From assembly GCA_025656675.1 (NCBI GenBank), contig JAHXHN010000007.1, forward strand, positions 69,040 through 133,039: a stretch of DNA of 64,000 nucleotides, written 5' to 3'. Below, in pieces: positions 7,147 through 16,873 of the stretch. The stretch's first letter is position 1; the number at the start of each line of letters is the position of its first letter. A program made the position numbers and the translations under genes. A model generated the notes under the pieces. The model searched no databases. It worked only from the letters and a program-made list of their open reading frames with translations, and was not told the origin of the DNA. The DNA comes from Candidatus Thiodiazotropha sp. (ex Codakia rugifera). GTDB taxonomy: Bacteria > Pseudomonadota > Gammaproteobacteria > Chromatiales > Chromatiaceae.

Positions 7147-8100
7147 TTAATTCTTGAGTTTATTCAGGAGATCTTCCAACGCTTCGGGTAGTGGAGCCTG
7201 AAGGATTAAATCCCGCTTTTCACCGGGTAGACGGAAGCTGATTTGATGTGCGTGTAGAAAGAGGCGTCGCAAGCCAATTTCCCGCATGCGCTTGTTGGCT
7301 TCAGCATCTCCATACTTTGAATCCCCCAAGACAGGAGAGCCTAACCATGCGCTATGCACACGAATCTGATGGGTGCGCCCGGTAATCAGTTCCACTTCGA
7401 CCAATGTTGCCTCCTTAAAACGCTGTAACCGTTTAAAACGAGTTTGAGCGGGTTTTCCTTCAGCATCGACTCTTACCACGCGCTCCCCACCTTGTAGGGT
7501 GTTTTTTCTTAATGGCATATCCACATTTTGCTGCCCTTTGCGCCAACTCCCTGAGAGTAACGCAAGATATCGCTTATCGACCCGGTTTTCGCGAATGAGT
7601 TCATGAAGTGCCCGCAAGGTGCTACGCCGTTTAGTAATCAACAGACAGCCTGAGGTGTCCCGATCCAAACGATGCACCAATTCCAACTGCTTCTCATCGG
7701 GTCTCATTAGCCGAAAGGCCTCAATAACACCGCTACTCACACCACTGCCCCCATGTACTGCCATACCGGAAGGCTTATTGAGCACCAATAACCTGTCATC
7801 CTCATAGACCACCGCATGCTCAAGGCTGGATTGCAACTGCTCAGACAGACGTGGCACAGGTGCTTGCTGATCCATGCGGACAGGTGGAATCCTGACTGAA
7901 TCCCCGGCTTTCAATTTGTAGACCGCTTTAATCCTGCCCTTATTAACCCTGACCTCCCCTTTTCTTAGAATGCGGTAGATATGGCTCTTGGGTACCCCTT
8001 TGAGTTGCCGTATCAGGAAATTATCGATCCGCTGACCGGCGTACTCCGGGGCCACCTCAACAAACCTGACAGAGGAAGAATTCTTTTTTGATTCTGACAT
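7147..8100 (-). CDS. rluC: 23S rRNA pseudouridine synthase RluC
   Basis: A 317-residue enzyme that makes pseudouridine at three sites of 23S rRNA (955, 2504 and 2580 in E. coli numbering). It has an N-terminal S4 RNA-binding domain (about residues 20-75) and a catalytic RluA-type domain with HRLDRDTSG, in which Asp146 is the catalytic residue. RTHQIRVH and the LFLHA motif near the C-terminus also match. It is divergent from rne, the same arrangement as in E. coli, which supports RluC over other RluA-family members. It leads the rluC-HAD-sppA unit. Confidence 0.94.
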   Translation of the reverse strand: MSESKKNSSSVRFVEVAPEYAGQRIDNFLIRQLKGVPKSHIYRILRKGEVRVNKGRIKAVYKLKAGDSVRIPPVRMDQQAPVPRLSEQLQSSLEHAVVYEDDRLLVLNKPSGMAVHGGSGVSSGVIEAFRLMRPDEKQLELVHRLDRDTSGCLLITKRRSTLRALHELIRENRVDKRYLALLSGSWRKGQQNVDMPLRKNTLQGGERVVRVDAEGKPAQTRFKRLQRFKEATLVEVELITGRTHQIRVHSAWLGSPVLGDSKYGDAEANKRMREIGLRRLFLHAHQISFRLPGEKRDLILQAPLPEALEDLLNKLKN

Positions 8101-8644
8101 TTAGCGGTGATTTAATTCAGTTAATTGATTGATGTTAAGAGTGAAGATTGCTATATTCACCAACAGTTTTTCAGGTGCTGGCTAGCGAATTGTCGCAATC
8201 GCCGGCACCCGCGCGGTATGTGATCGATTGCAGCCCAGTCAAATTATCTCGGCGCAACCGGTTATCCAGCCAGGCGCACAGGTGCCTTTTGGACCTGGCT
8301 CTTATCTGAACCCTCCGCGCCAGAGCAATTATCGAGTTAGTCCGCAGACTCGGACTAAACTTCGGGAATAGATGCCGGGCCAAATTAACAAGGCCATGTC
8401 GCTCTCCCTTGCTTTGAGCGCCATTATTACAGTTCGATCAGCAGCCGATCCCAAACGGCGGACTTTAACAGTTTTTCAACCGTCCGAGCTAGTTTTCTAG
8501 CCTGGAATCAGACCCGGTTCCAAGGGTTTGTATAGTGATGCGCTATGACTTCGAGCAGGTATTCTGTTTGCCTGCCTCCGTCTTAGTGGTAATCCCTGTG
8601 CGCCAGTTAGTGGCGACGCTGGATGGTTGTATGGATATAACAAA
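8101..8644. promoter_or_regulatory. rne-rluC intergenic region with long rne leader
   Basis: These 544 bases hold the divergent promoters and, by analogy with E. coli, the long 5' leader through which RNase E controls its own mRNA. I see a hairpin CGCCA-GTTAG-TGGCG (8601-8615) just before the start and only a weak GGA ribosome-binding site 11 bases upstream of the ATG, which would suit control by mRNA decay. A possible -10 box TATAGT lies near 8532. The open frame at 8171-8383 on the minus strand has no recognisable protein and is not called. Confidence 0.5.
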
Positions 8645-11347
8645 ATGAAACGTATGTTGATCAACGCAACTCAACCTGAAGAGTTGCGTGTTGCGATCGT
8701 CGATGGCCAAAAACTATTCAACCTCGATATAGAAATCCCCGGTCGAGAACAGAAGAAAGCCAACATCTACAAAGGACGCATCACACGCGTCGAACCTAGC
8801 CTTGAAGCCGCCTTTGTTGATTACGGTGCAGAACGCCATGGATTCCTGCCACTTAAAGAGATCGGTAGGAACTATTTTACCGATAAGGCCCGCAACGGCT
8901 CAGGCCGGGTAAATATTCAAGAAGCAATCAAAGAGGGACAAGAGGTCATTGTTCAGGTCGAGAAGGAGGAGCGTGGCAATAAAGGGGCTGCGTTGACAAC
9001 CTTCATCTCCCTGGCAGGCAGATACCTTGTACTGATGCCAAACAATCCCAGGGCTGGCGGTGTCTCACGAAGGATAGAGGGGCAAGACCGAACCGAACTG
9101 CGTGAAGCCATGAGCGAGTTGCAAATCCCGGATGATATGGGGTTGATCGTACGCACTGCCGGCGTCGGTAAAAACAGTGAAGAACTGCAGTGGGATCTGG
9201 ACTACCTGATCCAGCTCTGGCAGGCCATTGAACACTCGGCTGAAAAACCTGCGCCTTTTCTCATCTATCAGGAAAGCAATGTCATCATTCGCTCCATTCG
9301 CGACTATTTGCGTGCAGATATCGGCGAAATCGTAATCGATGACCGTGATATCTTCAGTCAAGCTGAGCGCTTCATCAATCAGGTGATGCCCCAATACGGG
9401 AAGAAAATGCGCCACTACGACGATGAAGTTCCCCTCTTCAGCCGCTACCAAATCGAGAGTCAGATCGAATCTGCATTCCAACGTGAAGTCAGTCTGCCCT
9501 CGGGGGGGGCCATCGTCATCGATCACACTGAGGCCCTAACCTCCATCGATATCAACTCAGCACGGGCGACCAAGGGTGCAGACATTGAAGAGACAGCCCT
9601 GAATACGAATCTGGAAGCAGCCGATGAGGTTGCCCGTCAGCTACGACTTCGGGACCTCGGCGGTTTGTTTGTCATCGATTTTATTGACATGACCCCCTCG
9701 CGGAATCAACGTGAGGTGGAAAATCGACTAAAGGAGGCCCTCAAACAGGATCGGGCCCGAGTACAAATTGGTCGTATTTCCCGCTTCGGCCTGCTGGAGA
9801 TGTCTAGACAACGCCTTCGCCCCTCTCTGGGAGAAGCCAGTGAGCAGGTCTGCCCACGATGCAAAGGACATGGCACAATCCGCGGTGTTGAATCACTATC
9901 CCTCTCGGTGCTGCGCATCATCGAAGAGGAGGCAATGAAAGAGAATACAGGCCGTATCGTTGCACAGCTACCTGTCGATATGTCGACATTTCTACTGAAT
10001 GAAAAACGTCAGGCGATTCACGATATAGAGAGGCGACAGACCATCAGTGTGGTCCTGGTACCCAATATCTACCTGGATACGCCAAACTACAGCATTGAAC
10101 GTGTACGTGTGAGTGATTTACCGACAGAAGACAACGCTGTATCAAGCTATAAGATGGTCTCTGAAGAGAGTGAAGAGACCACCCAAGAGTTCGGCAAGAC
10201 AAAGCAGTTACAATCTGAAAAACCTGCGGTTAAATCCATTGCGCCGGCAAGTCCTGCCCCACAACGGATACAGCCGACAAAAACAGAAACTGAACAAGAA
10301 AACGGTTTTTTAAAGAAGCTATTCAGCATCTTCTCCCCGAAGACACCAGAACCAGTGGAGCCTGCTCAGTCAAAACCGGTTAGAAAAACCAGAAAACAGC
10401 AGCAGACATCAAGCGGGGAACGAACCTCATCTACAGCCAAAGGGCGTAGGAATCAAACGTCGGGTGGTCGTGGTCGAAACAGTGCCTCTTCCGGTACTCG
10501 CCGTAATGATCGATCGGAGGGTCGTTCTCAAGAGGCTTCCACCAACAGAAGACGGAACCAAAAACCTCCCGTCAGTGTGAAAAAAGCTGTTGAGAAAGCA
10601 GCGACCGATACGAAACCTCAAGAGAAACCCGTTTCCCAGGCAGATACAGAGAGAGGCGATGTTCCCAAGCCAAAGAGCTCACGACGTGGGCGGCGCGGAG
10701 GTCGCAGGCGCCGATCAAATACAGAACGGAACAATGAGCAATCCTCAGCAAACAGTGGGTCTGACAATCAGAACGCCCAAAAAAATAATGAAAAAGCGGC
10801 TGATGAGAAGCGAAGTGAACAGCGCCCGTCTAAGAAGGTGCAACCCATATCAAAGGCACAATCAGACAAGCACAATGCTCCTGCACCTAAACAGGATAGA
10901 GATAGCGCACAAACGACACAGCATGATAGCAAGAACACGACGGCTAACAGGCCTGAGCAGCCGGAATCAATCAAGCCGATAAAGAGCAAGCCTGAAAGCA
11001 AACCTAAGTCTACTCAGGTTGAAACGACGCAAAAAGCGGTCAAGGTGGAGCAGGAAACCGAGACGGTTAAACCGGTTGAAAATAAAAAGCCAGCACCACC
11101 CAAGCCAGCGAAAATACAAGTAAAGCCCGAGAAAAAACCGGAACCCCCAAAACTGCAACAGATTGAGACCACTAAACCCGCTACAAAACCGGCTGTCAAA
11201 AAGCCTATAGCGGAAAGCGATAGACCTGCCACGATCGAAAAAACTCAGCAGAGTAAGCAAGCTTCCCCTGAGAGCAAATCAGAAGCACCAGAGAGTGCAG
11301 AACCCGCTAAAAAAACCAATGTGGCCGATGCTGGGAATGCAGACTGA
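8645..11347 (+). CDS. rne: Ribonuclease E
   Basis: A 900-residue endoribonuclease that starts mRNA decay and matures rRNA and tRNA at the inner membrane. The N-terminal half carries the S1 RNA-binding domain (about residues 35-125), the RNase H-like and 5'-sensor regions, the DNase I-like catalytic region with the conserved [11 protein letters not shown] and [13 protein letters not shown], and the zinc link CPRCKGHG. The C-terminal half (from about residue 490) is low in complexity: Arg-rich segments for RNA binding, then long Lys/Pro/Glu repeats that would scaffold the degradosome. The start is set at the ATG giving MKRMLINA, the family's normal N-terminus; an upstream start adds six residues. 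A strong terminator follows. Confidence 0.96.
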   Translation: MKRMLINATQPEELRVAIVDGQKLFNLDIEIPGREQKKANIYKGRITRVEPSLEAAFVDYGAERHGFLPLKEIGRNYFTDKARNGSGRVNIQEAIKEGQEVIVQVEKEERGNKGAALTTFISLAGRYLVLMPNNPRAGGVSRRIEGQDRTELREAMSELQIPDDMGLIVRTAGVGKNSEELQWDLDYLIQLWQAIEHSAEKPAPFLIYQESNVIIRSIRDYLRADIGEIVIDDRDIFSQAERFINQVMPQYGKKMRHYDDEVPLFSRYQIESQIESAFQREVSLPSGGAIVIDHTEALTSIDINSARATKGADIEETALNTNLEAADEVARQLRLRDLGGLFVIDFIDMTPSRNQREVENRLKEALKQDRARVQIGRISRFGLLEMSRQRLRPSLGEASEQVCPRCKGHGTIRGVESLSLSVLRIIEEEAMKENTGRIVAQLPVDMSTFLLNEKRQAIHDIERRQTISVVLVPNIYLDTPNYSIERVRVSDLPTEDNAVSSYKMVSEESEETTQEFGKTKQLQSEKPAVKSIAPASPAPQRIQPTKTETEQENGFLKKLFSIFSPKTPEPVEPAQSKPVRKTRKQQQTSSGERTSSTAKGRRNQTSGGRGRNSASSGTRRNDRSEGRSQEASTNRRRNQKPPVSVKKAVEKAATDTKPQEKPVSQADTERGDVPKPKSSRRGRRGGRRRRSNTERNNEQSSANSGSDNQNAQKNNEKAADEKRSEQRPSKKVQPISKAQSDKHNAPAPKQDRDSAQTTQHDSKNTTANRPEQPESIKPIKSKPESKPKSTQVETTQKAVKVEQETETVKPVENKKPAPPKPAKIQVKPEKKPEPPKLQQIETTKPATKPAVKKPIAESDRPATIEKTQQSKQASPESKSEAPESAEPAKKTNVADAGNAD

Positions 11348-11368
11348 ATAGCTTTCAATTGTGTTTTT

Positions 11369-11403
11369 AAAAAAACCGCCCTTTTCATTGGGCGGTTTTT
11401 TTT
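11369..11403 (+). terminator. Rho-independent terminator of rne
   Basis: AAAACCGCCC and GGGCGGTTTT form a perfect stem around TTTTCATT, followed by a run of eight Ts. It is a textbook intrinsic terminator 21 bases after the rne stop codon. Confidence 0.95.
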
Positions 11404-11478
11404 ATCCTGATGAAATAGTGAAATGTGAATTGTTACTAACCGGGGCCTGGTTAGTGAAAAACCCGTGCAAGCTGGCGT

Positions 11479-11970
11479 TTAAGAGAAATGATTATCCCTT
11501 ATCTGCATAAACAAACCTTGAGATGCCTCTTCCACCAAATCGAACACCCGGTCAAAACCTGCCGCTCCCCCATAGTAGGGATCAGGCACTTCACGCACTG
11601 CTTGCTGAGGTGCAAAATCAAGAAACAGGTGCAGCCGATCCTCCCGTCCTGGCGGACAGAGTGCCAACAGATCATCGTAGTTGCTGCGGTCCATGGCAAT
11701 CACATATTCAAAGCGCTCAAAGTCATCTGAAGAGACGACTCTGGCACGCAAGTCGCTGAGATCAACATCCCGTTTGAGTGCCGTTTCCCGTGCACGACGA
11801 TCGGGTTTGGAACCCACATGGTAGGCGATTGTTCCCGCAGAGTCTGTTGAGATGAGGTCTGTTAACCCTTCCCTTGCAACCAAGGCACGAAAAACACCTT
11901 GAGCAGTGGGTGATCTACAGATATTGCCCATGCAGACGAAGAGTACGTTTATTTGTCCATCTTTATTCAT
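11479..11970 (-). CDS. Low-molecular-weight protein tyrosine phosphatase
   Basis: A 163-residue cytoplasmic phosphatase. The P-loop CMGNICRS gives nucleophile Cys13 and Arg19 (C-x5-R), and the general acid is the Asp in VPDPYYGG near residue 128. Length and motifs are normal for the family (Wzb/Etp/YfkJ). No tyrosine kinase or polysaccharide export gene is adjacent, so its substrate is not indicated by context. It stands alone between rne and the type II secretion operon. The related arsenate reductases share the P-loop, but the DPYYGG acid loop favours a phosphatase. Confidence 0.92.
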   Translation of the reverse strand: MNKDGQINVLFVCMGNICRSPTAQGVFRALVAREGLTDLISTDSAGTIAYHVGSKPDRRARETALKRDVDLSDLRARVVSSDDFERFEYVIAMDRSNYDDLLALCPPGREDRLHLFLDFAPQQAVREVPDPYYGGAAGFDRVFDLVEEASQGLFMQIRDNHFS

Positions 11971-12118
11971 AAATAATTGTTTATACTACTATTATAGTTG
12001 CATCTAATATGAGATTCAGCGCTGATTCTGGCAGATATACGGATTAAAATCATTTAAAATATAAGACCTCATACTAACCTTCATTTAGCTTATAAAATTT
12101 AATGACTAGAGTGTTTGA

Positions 12119-12682
12119 TCATCGTTTAGATGGTTTGAATGGTAATTTCATGGTAGGGAACTTTTTCTTCTTTTTAGTGGTGCTATCTATTTCAAGCTTG
12201 AGCACCAATTTTACGTCTTTTCTTACTATGGTTGCACTTGAACTGTCGACCGATTCCACTTTCCAGTCATGCTTGTTCATCCCCTGGGAAACGCGCAGCA
12301 GTTGATTGGAATCCAGGTCACGAATAATGGCCACTTTATTATTCGGCGTTATGGCAACACCTTCCAGTTTTAGCCGTAAGGGTTTGCTGGGTGCACGTGC
12401 CGCGGCCTTTTTCGGTTCAGGTTCGGCAGGTGGCAGTCGCCCTTCCACAAACAGCGGCCGTTCTGTGATCTCGGCGTAGCTACTGATCGCAGTTGGGCTG
12501 AAAAGAACTGGCTTTCGTTCACCAGCTGATTCCTCAATCGAACTGTTATGGGTTAAGTCAGGTGTAGAAGCGGTTGAACTGAAAGGCGTTATCCACTGGT
12601 AGTAGAGATAACCCATCAGTGCCAGCAGGGAAACGAGCAATAAGAGGCTCAGCATATTAAAGCTTGACTTCCAGTGGCTCAT
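12119..12682 (-). CDS. gspC: Type II secretion GspC-like inner-membrane protein
   Basis: A 187-residue protein with a short cytoplasmic start, one membrane helix (about residues 10-29) and a periplasmic homology-region domain. The stretch ISSYAEITERPLF is typical of the T2SS C domain, followed by a Pro/Ala linker and a beta-rich domain (about residues 100-170). GspC links the inner-membrane platform to the secretin. There is no PDZ domain, as in short GspC forms. It is the last gene of the operon and overlaps gspM by 4 bp, whereas gspC usually comes first, before gspD. The C-terminus is unusually Lys-rich. Sequence identity is weak, so the name GspN/PilP-like is possible. Confidence 0.75.
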   Translation of the reverse strand: MSHWKSSFNMLSLLLLVSLLALMGYLYYQWITPFSSTASTPDLTHNSSIEESAGERKPVLFSPTAISSYAEITERPLFVEGRLPPAEPEPKKAAARAPSKPLRLKLEGVAITPNNKVAIIRDLDSNQLLRVSQGMNKHDWKVESVDSSSATIVRKDVKLVLKLEIDSTTKKKKKFPTMKLPFKPSKR

Positions 12683-13275
12683 GATTCTCCACGCTTTAGA
12701 TAACCGCTAAGCAGAAATTCCACATCCAACATACTAATAGCTTTAGTGATCTCTTTGGTTTTAGGGAGTCTTCGTCTTGTAATATGCCGGCTTCGAACCG
12801 TAATATTTTCTACGAATAGATAGGGTTTCCCTGTCTCTAACTGATGCAATATTGCCTTCATATTTTCGAGGGTACTCTTCATCCTTACACGAATGGCAAC
12901 ACGATTCAGATCCTCTTCCTGAGTTACCTGCACTGCTTGAGTACTTATTATTTCTCCATTTTTCTTACCCGCTACCTGCTTCATCCTCCGTTGTAATTCG
13001 GCTTTTGCCAACGAGTCAGTATTGCTTTGTAGATAGCGTCGATCAGTCTGCTGACTTCGCTTGAGATGATTGAATTCCTGTTGGTATTGATTGTTCTGGG
13101 ATGCAATACGCTGATAGATCTGTATCTGATGCTGGGCATCAGTGATCTGCTCATCATAGGTAGTGTTCAATGACCAAACGGGATAGATCGCTGCTACAAG
13201 AACGACCAGAAACAACAGGAGCAGTATAGCCGAGGCCACTATTCGGCTTTGAATGGGTGTCAAAGAGGAAAGCAT
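12679..13275 (-). CDS. gspM: Type II secretion protein GspM
   Basis: A 198-residue bitopic protein with one membrane helix (about residues 12-34), a coiled-coil stretch (about 40-90) and a small ferredoxin-like periplasmic domain. This is the layout of the GspM/PilO-like family (T2SSM_b type). It pairs with GspL and anchors the assembly platform. It starts directly after the gspL stop codon and overlaps gspC by 4 bp. Confidence 0.82.
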   Translation of the reverse strand: MLSSLTPIQSRIVASAILLLLFLVVLVAAIYPVWSLNTTYDEQITDAQHQIQIYQRIASQNNQYQQEFNHLKRSQQTDRRYLQSNTDSLAKAELQRRMKQVAGKKNGEIISTQAVQVTQEEDLNRVAIRVRMKSTLENMKAILHQLETGKPYLFVENITVRSRHITRRRLPKTKEITKAISMLDVEFLLSGYLKRGES

Positions 13276-14352
13276 CTATCCCTTTCCCTCCTGGGTGATG
13301 ACCAGATCAGCCGAAATATGAAATCGCTCGGTATTATTCTTTTTGTTCTGAGTAATCGGTGACCTGAAAGTGACGTTCTTAAACAGCTTGGAAGTCTCAA
13401 GTATTGGAATCAATGTTGCGGAAGCTACTGATTGGCCATGCAGATGAACGGTCTTGTCTCTGATTTCAAAGTTGCTGACCCAGGTATCATCAGGAAGCAG
13501 CAGGGTCAATTCAAGAAGTATGTCGAGCACCTGGAGGGATGTCTGTTTTTTCTCATCAAGAAAACGGTTTTGCTGTTTAGCACTGTTGACCCTATCTCTT
13601 AAGGCCACTACTTCAGAGGCCTCTGCTTTATGTTGGTCGAGCTCGCTGTCCAATCGACTGGCCAACTGTGACTTTTGCCATACTGGAAGTATCAAGTTGC
13701 CGATCAGTAATAATGATACAAATAGAAAAAGGGCCATATTAACGAGACGGTATCGCTTATGAGGTTTCTCCCGTTTTTCGGGTGGGAGAAGGTTTACCGC
13801 GTTCAGGTTAGGGTCGATCTCTTCACAGGGGGAGATGGCATTGATCTGGACATTATTCTCTTCCAATTGCTGCAAGGCCAATGAGATTTTATCCACTGGC
13901 GCAAGAATCAATGTGATGTCCAGGGAGCGATTCTGCCTGTCACGTGCGTTAATGACGTAATCATAGTAGACCTGGTCAGGGCTGAATGGGGTCTGTCGAT
14001 CCATTTCGAAAGCGAGCACTTCACGCAGGTTCTCTTCAGTTTCGATTGGAAGCGTGACCTTTTTAAACAGGTATTTTTTCCTCTCCAGGCATAACCGTAT
14101 TTCACTCGCGGAGGTAAGTATGCGTTTATGCTCCGGATCACTAAAATCGATGACACGAAGATAGTTCTCTACCACCTCTTCTCCACTCAATCCTTGGTTG
14201 ACGATCCTCAATGATTCGTCCTGATAGAGTAGCTGGGCAGGTTTCCCACTACGAAAAAGAGCACGCATCCTCTCCGGCATGAGTGCAGCCATTTCGCTAC
14301 GCCACCAAAGCCAGAAGCCTCTCAGTTGATATCTCAGGGATTGTACAGCCAT
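13276..14352 (-). CDS. gspL: Type II secretion protein GspL (PilM/PilN-like fusion)
   Basis: A 358-residue protein with an actin-like cytoplasmic domain, a membrane helix (about residues 207-227, in a hydrophobic VNMALFLFVSLLLIGNLILP context) and a PilN-like periplasmic domain with coiled coil. GspL recruits the ATPase GspE to the membrane. The ATG at 14352 is preferred; the GTG one codon upstream is also possible. It sits between gspK and gspM as in other T2SS operons. The C-terminal domain reads like the PilN/GspL ferredoxin-like fold (DDTWVSNFEIRDKTVHLHG). Confidence 0.87.
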   Translation of the reverse strand: MAVQSLRYQLRGFWLWWRSEMAALMPERMRALFRSGKPAQLLYQDESLRIVNQGLSGEEVVENYLRVIDFSDPEHKRILTSASEIRLCLERKKYLFKKVTLPIETEENLREVLAFEMDRQTPFSPDQVYYDYVINARDRQNRSLDITLILAPVDKISLALQQLEENNVQINAISPCEEIDPNLNAVNLLPPEKREKPHKRYRLVNMALFLFVSLLLIGNLILPVWQKSQLASRLDSELDQHKAEASEVVALRDRVNSAKQQNRFLDEKKQTSLQVLDILLELTLLLPDDTWVSNFEIRDKTVHLHGQSVASATLIPILETSKLFKNVTFRSPITQNKKNNTERFHISADLVITQEGKG

Positions 14353-14378
14353 CACTTGATTCTAACGGGTTTTTATAT

Positions 14379-15257
14379 TCATAACGAATCATGCCAGGAA
14401 CGAATTGAATAGGGTTTGTCCCCCTGGCCTCTTAGATCCACATCCACCAGTAAAAGTGCCCTCGCCCCCTGACCTGTCACAGCCTCTACCTGAATTCGAT
14501 AGACCTTACTTGTGGCTCCTCCTATATCTTCAGGTTCATCGAGATCTACAAGATCGCTGTCGATATGATCGAGGGCGTCGGTAAGCTCTTCGCTAGCTTC
14601 CAGCTGACCCTTGAGTAGAAGCGTCAGCTCCTCCGTAGCAAATCGGTAGTCCAAGTTAGCCGAATCAGAATAGAGTGTGACATGGGGGCGCAACCTGTTA
14701 ACACGGGCCGCGTCAAATCCCATGACATAGGCAAGCTCATCGACGCTGAGTAGATCTCGCCCTGCGGTGACATAGGGATAACCCATATTGCGGTAATCCT
14801 TGTCCTCTGCTCCGTTCAGGCGTCGCAAATCATCGCTGTCACGCCAATCAATCAGTCGATCGGCCAATGCCTCCTGTTCTTGAGTCTCTTCAGTGATCAG
14901 AAAAAACAGCTTTTGCAACTGCTCTCGGGATGCCTTATTGAGATCCAGCAAACCTGACGAACTACGAATAGCAATGCGGATGATACCCTGTTCACTTTCC
15001 AGCGTGTAGATCTGACCATTGACATTCCAACGCTGCTGAGGATTGTTGACCAACAATTCCATGATAGCGCGATTAAAGCCGCTTTCAGCCATCAACTTAG
15101 CTCGGAGTGAATCAATCGTATTACCCGTGAGTCTGCTCTCAACTTTGGAATGGGTGGAAAAGCTGGCGGCGACAATGGTCAACAGGGCAACCAGCCAAAG
15201 CACTAACACCAGCGCAACACCCTGTTGACGATTGATAGGCTTTACCATTCCACGCAT
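14379..15257 (-). CDS. gspK: Type II secretion minor pseudopilin GspK
   Basis: About 292 residues. The prepilin-type N-terminus reads QQGVALVLVLWLVALLTIV with Gly before the hydrophobic helix; position +5, normally Glu, is not Glu, as is usual for GspK. The large alpha domain follows, with the helix-hairpin-helix-like LLDLNKASREQL and a YPYVTAGRDLLSVDELAYVMGF stretch typical of GspK. It caps the pseudopilus tip with GspI and GspJ. Its start lies 5 bp after the gspJ stop. Confidence 0.93.
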   Translation of the reverse strand: MRGMVKPINRQQGVALVLVLWLVALLTIVAASFSTHSKVESRLTGNTIDSLRAKLMAESGFNRAIMELLVNNPQQRWNVNGQIYTLESEQGIIRIAIRSSSGLLDLNKASREQLQKLFFLITEETQEQEALADRLIDWRDSDDLRRLNGAEDKDYRNMGYPYVTAGRDLLSVDELAYVMGFDAARVNRLRPHVTLYSDSANLDYRFATEELTLLLKGQLEASEELTDALDHIDSDLVDLDEPEDIGGATSKVYRIQVEAVTGQGARALLLVDVDLRGQGDKPYSIRSWHDSL

Positions 15258-15262
15258 CACTG

Positions 15263-15985
15263 CTATCTCGCCATCACAGTTGATTGACGGCGAATACGCA
15301 TAAAGCGGTCCTGAATCATTGCCTGCTCACCCCCGTGCCGTTGTGTCATTCTGATCAGTTTGGGGTAGAGATGCGATACAGATTCCCAGCTATCTGTCCA
15401 TTCAGGTTTGACACGATCTCTTTTATTGCCAAAGAAAGAAAACTGTACCTCATCCAATCCCGTTATCATGACCCGACGAGATCCTCTCTCCGGTAAAGAA
15501 AATTCCTCTCTATCCGGGTGCAGAGGTGCATAATAGAGCACCAGACTCATCCCCTCCTGCTCAGGATCGCTCTCCTGTCTCAGTAGATATTCGAACAGCC
15601 CTCCAGCAGCATGCTGTTGGGGGGCAGATGATATGAAATGTAGCTGTTGGGCATTACCGGAAAAAGCCAATCCACGTTGTTGCCGCTGATTTTTCCATAC
15701 TAATGGCGTGAGGTGCTGAACCATGGTTGTCACTCTGGCTAGAATCAAATGATTTTCAAGGATTCTGTCACTGTTCTCTGTCAACCCCTCCCACCCCTTA
15801 ATATTCAGAAACAGCATCGATGCGGAGGTCGTCATAATGACAGCCAAGAGCACCATGGCCACCATCACTTCCAAGAGCGTGAAGCCATCCTCTTTACTAT
15901 GAGGAGAGAGCGATTTGATAGCTTCAGAAGCTAAATCATTCGGCACAAAAAGAGAAGCCGTTATGGTTCGGTCAGGGTTTGACAT
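15263..15985 (-). CDS. gspJ: Type II secretion minor pseudopilin GspJ
   Basis: A 240-residue pseudopilin with leader cleavage at DG/FTLLEVMVAMVLLAV and conserved Glu5. The leader is about 34 residues, longer than usual; no internal ATG offers a shorter one. The start is set at ATG (MSNPDRT) behind AGGCG rather than at a TTG two codons upstream, leaving a 14-bp overlap with gspI. GspJ forms the tip complex with GspI and GspK. Confidence 0.9.
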   Translation of the reverse strand: MSNPDRTITASLFVPNDLASEAIKSLSPHSKEDGFTLLEVMVAMVLLAVIMTTSASMLFLNIKGWEGLTENSDRILENHLILARVTTMVQHLTPLVWKNQRQQRGLAFSGNAQQLHFISSAPQQHAAGGLFEYLLRQESDPEQEGMSLVLYYAPLHPDREEFSLPERGSRRVMITGLDEVQFSFFGNKRDRVKPEWTDSWESVSHLYPKLIRMTQRHGGEQAMIQDRFMRIRRQSTVMAR

Positions 15986-16373
15986 GAACAACGCCTATTC
16001 GAGTGAAAGTCACTTGTCGTTCACCGCCAGGGGCATCCCATGCAAGTGTGATCTTCTCCTCTATCGGTGACAGGGGAACTGCAAACAGCTTCTCCTCAGT
16101 CCATGCGCTAAAAGGCTGACGCAGATAACTCCAGCGGTAAGTTTCCTCATCAACTCCCTGCTGACTGTAGTTGCTCTCTTGTACTTCCGCTGCCATCTGT
16201 TCAAGTCTTGATTGGGCTATCTGCACGGCTTTGAGATAGTGTGCTGATACCTGATGATTACGCAAGGTGGTTGAGTTAATCCTTAATATCACGGTCATGG
16301 TCATGCTGAGAATGACAAATGCGACTAATACCTCGATCAGGGTCATGCCCTCAGACTTGGAATTTATCATCAT
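15972..16373 (-). CDS. gspI: Type II secretion minor pseudopilin GspI
   Basis: A 133-residue protein with prepilin peptidase site EG/MTLIEVLVAFVILSM and conserved Glu5. Length and the short beta-sheet domain suit GspI, which initiates the pseudopilus tip. It overlaps gspH by about 23 bp and gspJ by 14 bp, so the three pseudopilins are translationally coupled. Confidence 0.9.
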   Translation of the reverse strand: MMINSKSEGMTLIEVLVAFVILSMTMTVILRINSTTLRNHQVSAHYLKAVQIAQSRLEQMAAEVQESNYSQQGVDEETYRWSYLRQPFSAWTEEKLFAVPLSPIEEKITLAWDAPGGERQVTFTRIGVVHVKP

Positions 16374-16845
16374 CACTCAGTGTTTCGGGGTTGATAACCT
16401 GTACCCGACTCGTCAGCCAATCCACTGCAATGGCAAAGCGCCGTCCTCCGTTTTCAAGCAATAACAGCCCTCCGCTCGAACTGCCATCCGGATAGAAGAT
16501 GAAAATCAGAGTCTGCTGATCTATCGCCAATGATGATCCTTCCCGTGTGGCAAACTGGAGACCATCAGGTAGACGTCTTATTTCACCGCTGTTGACCAGA
16601 TCGCTTTGATACTCGTTGGTAAGCAAATTGAATTGTACTTTAGATGGGCTGCCGGACAGGATAGACGCTTGCTGTATATAACGGATCTCCTGCGCCAGAT
16701 CCCGGGTGGCTGCTTTTAGTTTTAGGGTAGGAAAGGCCTTTTGAAAGAGCGGCGGGGTCAAACTGACGAGAAGTGCCAGTACAACCAGCACCAACATCAG
16801 TTCGATCAGGGTAAATCCACGTTGAAATAGGGAACGGTTACTCAT
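16351..16845 (-). CDS. gspH: Type II secretion minor pseudopilin GspH
   Basis: A 164-residue pseudopilin with cleavage site RG/FTLIELMLVLVVLALL. The C-terminal FYPDGSSSGGLLLLE is the hallmark of GspH and rules out the major pseudopilin GspG. A GAGG ribosome-binding site precedes the ATG. It follows gspF directly, where gspG would be expected in most T2SS operons. Confidence 0.92.
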   Translation of the reverse strand: MSNRSLFQRGFTLIELMLVLVVLALLVSLTPPLFQKAFPTLKLKAATRDLAQEIRYIQQASILSGSPSKVQFNLLTNEYQSDLVNSGEIRRLPDGLQFATREGSSLAIDQQTLIFIFYPDGSSSGGLLLLENGGRRFAIAVDWLTSRVQVINPETLSDDDKFQV

Positions 16846-16873
16846 CTAGGCCTCACATCAACCTTTACCCACC

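Noticed and set aside
8171-8383. 70-codon frame in the rne-rluC gap
   Set aside because: No family, no ribosome-binding site, and the region is the expected control region of rne.
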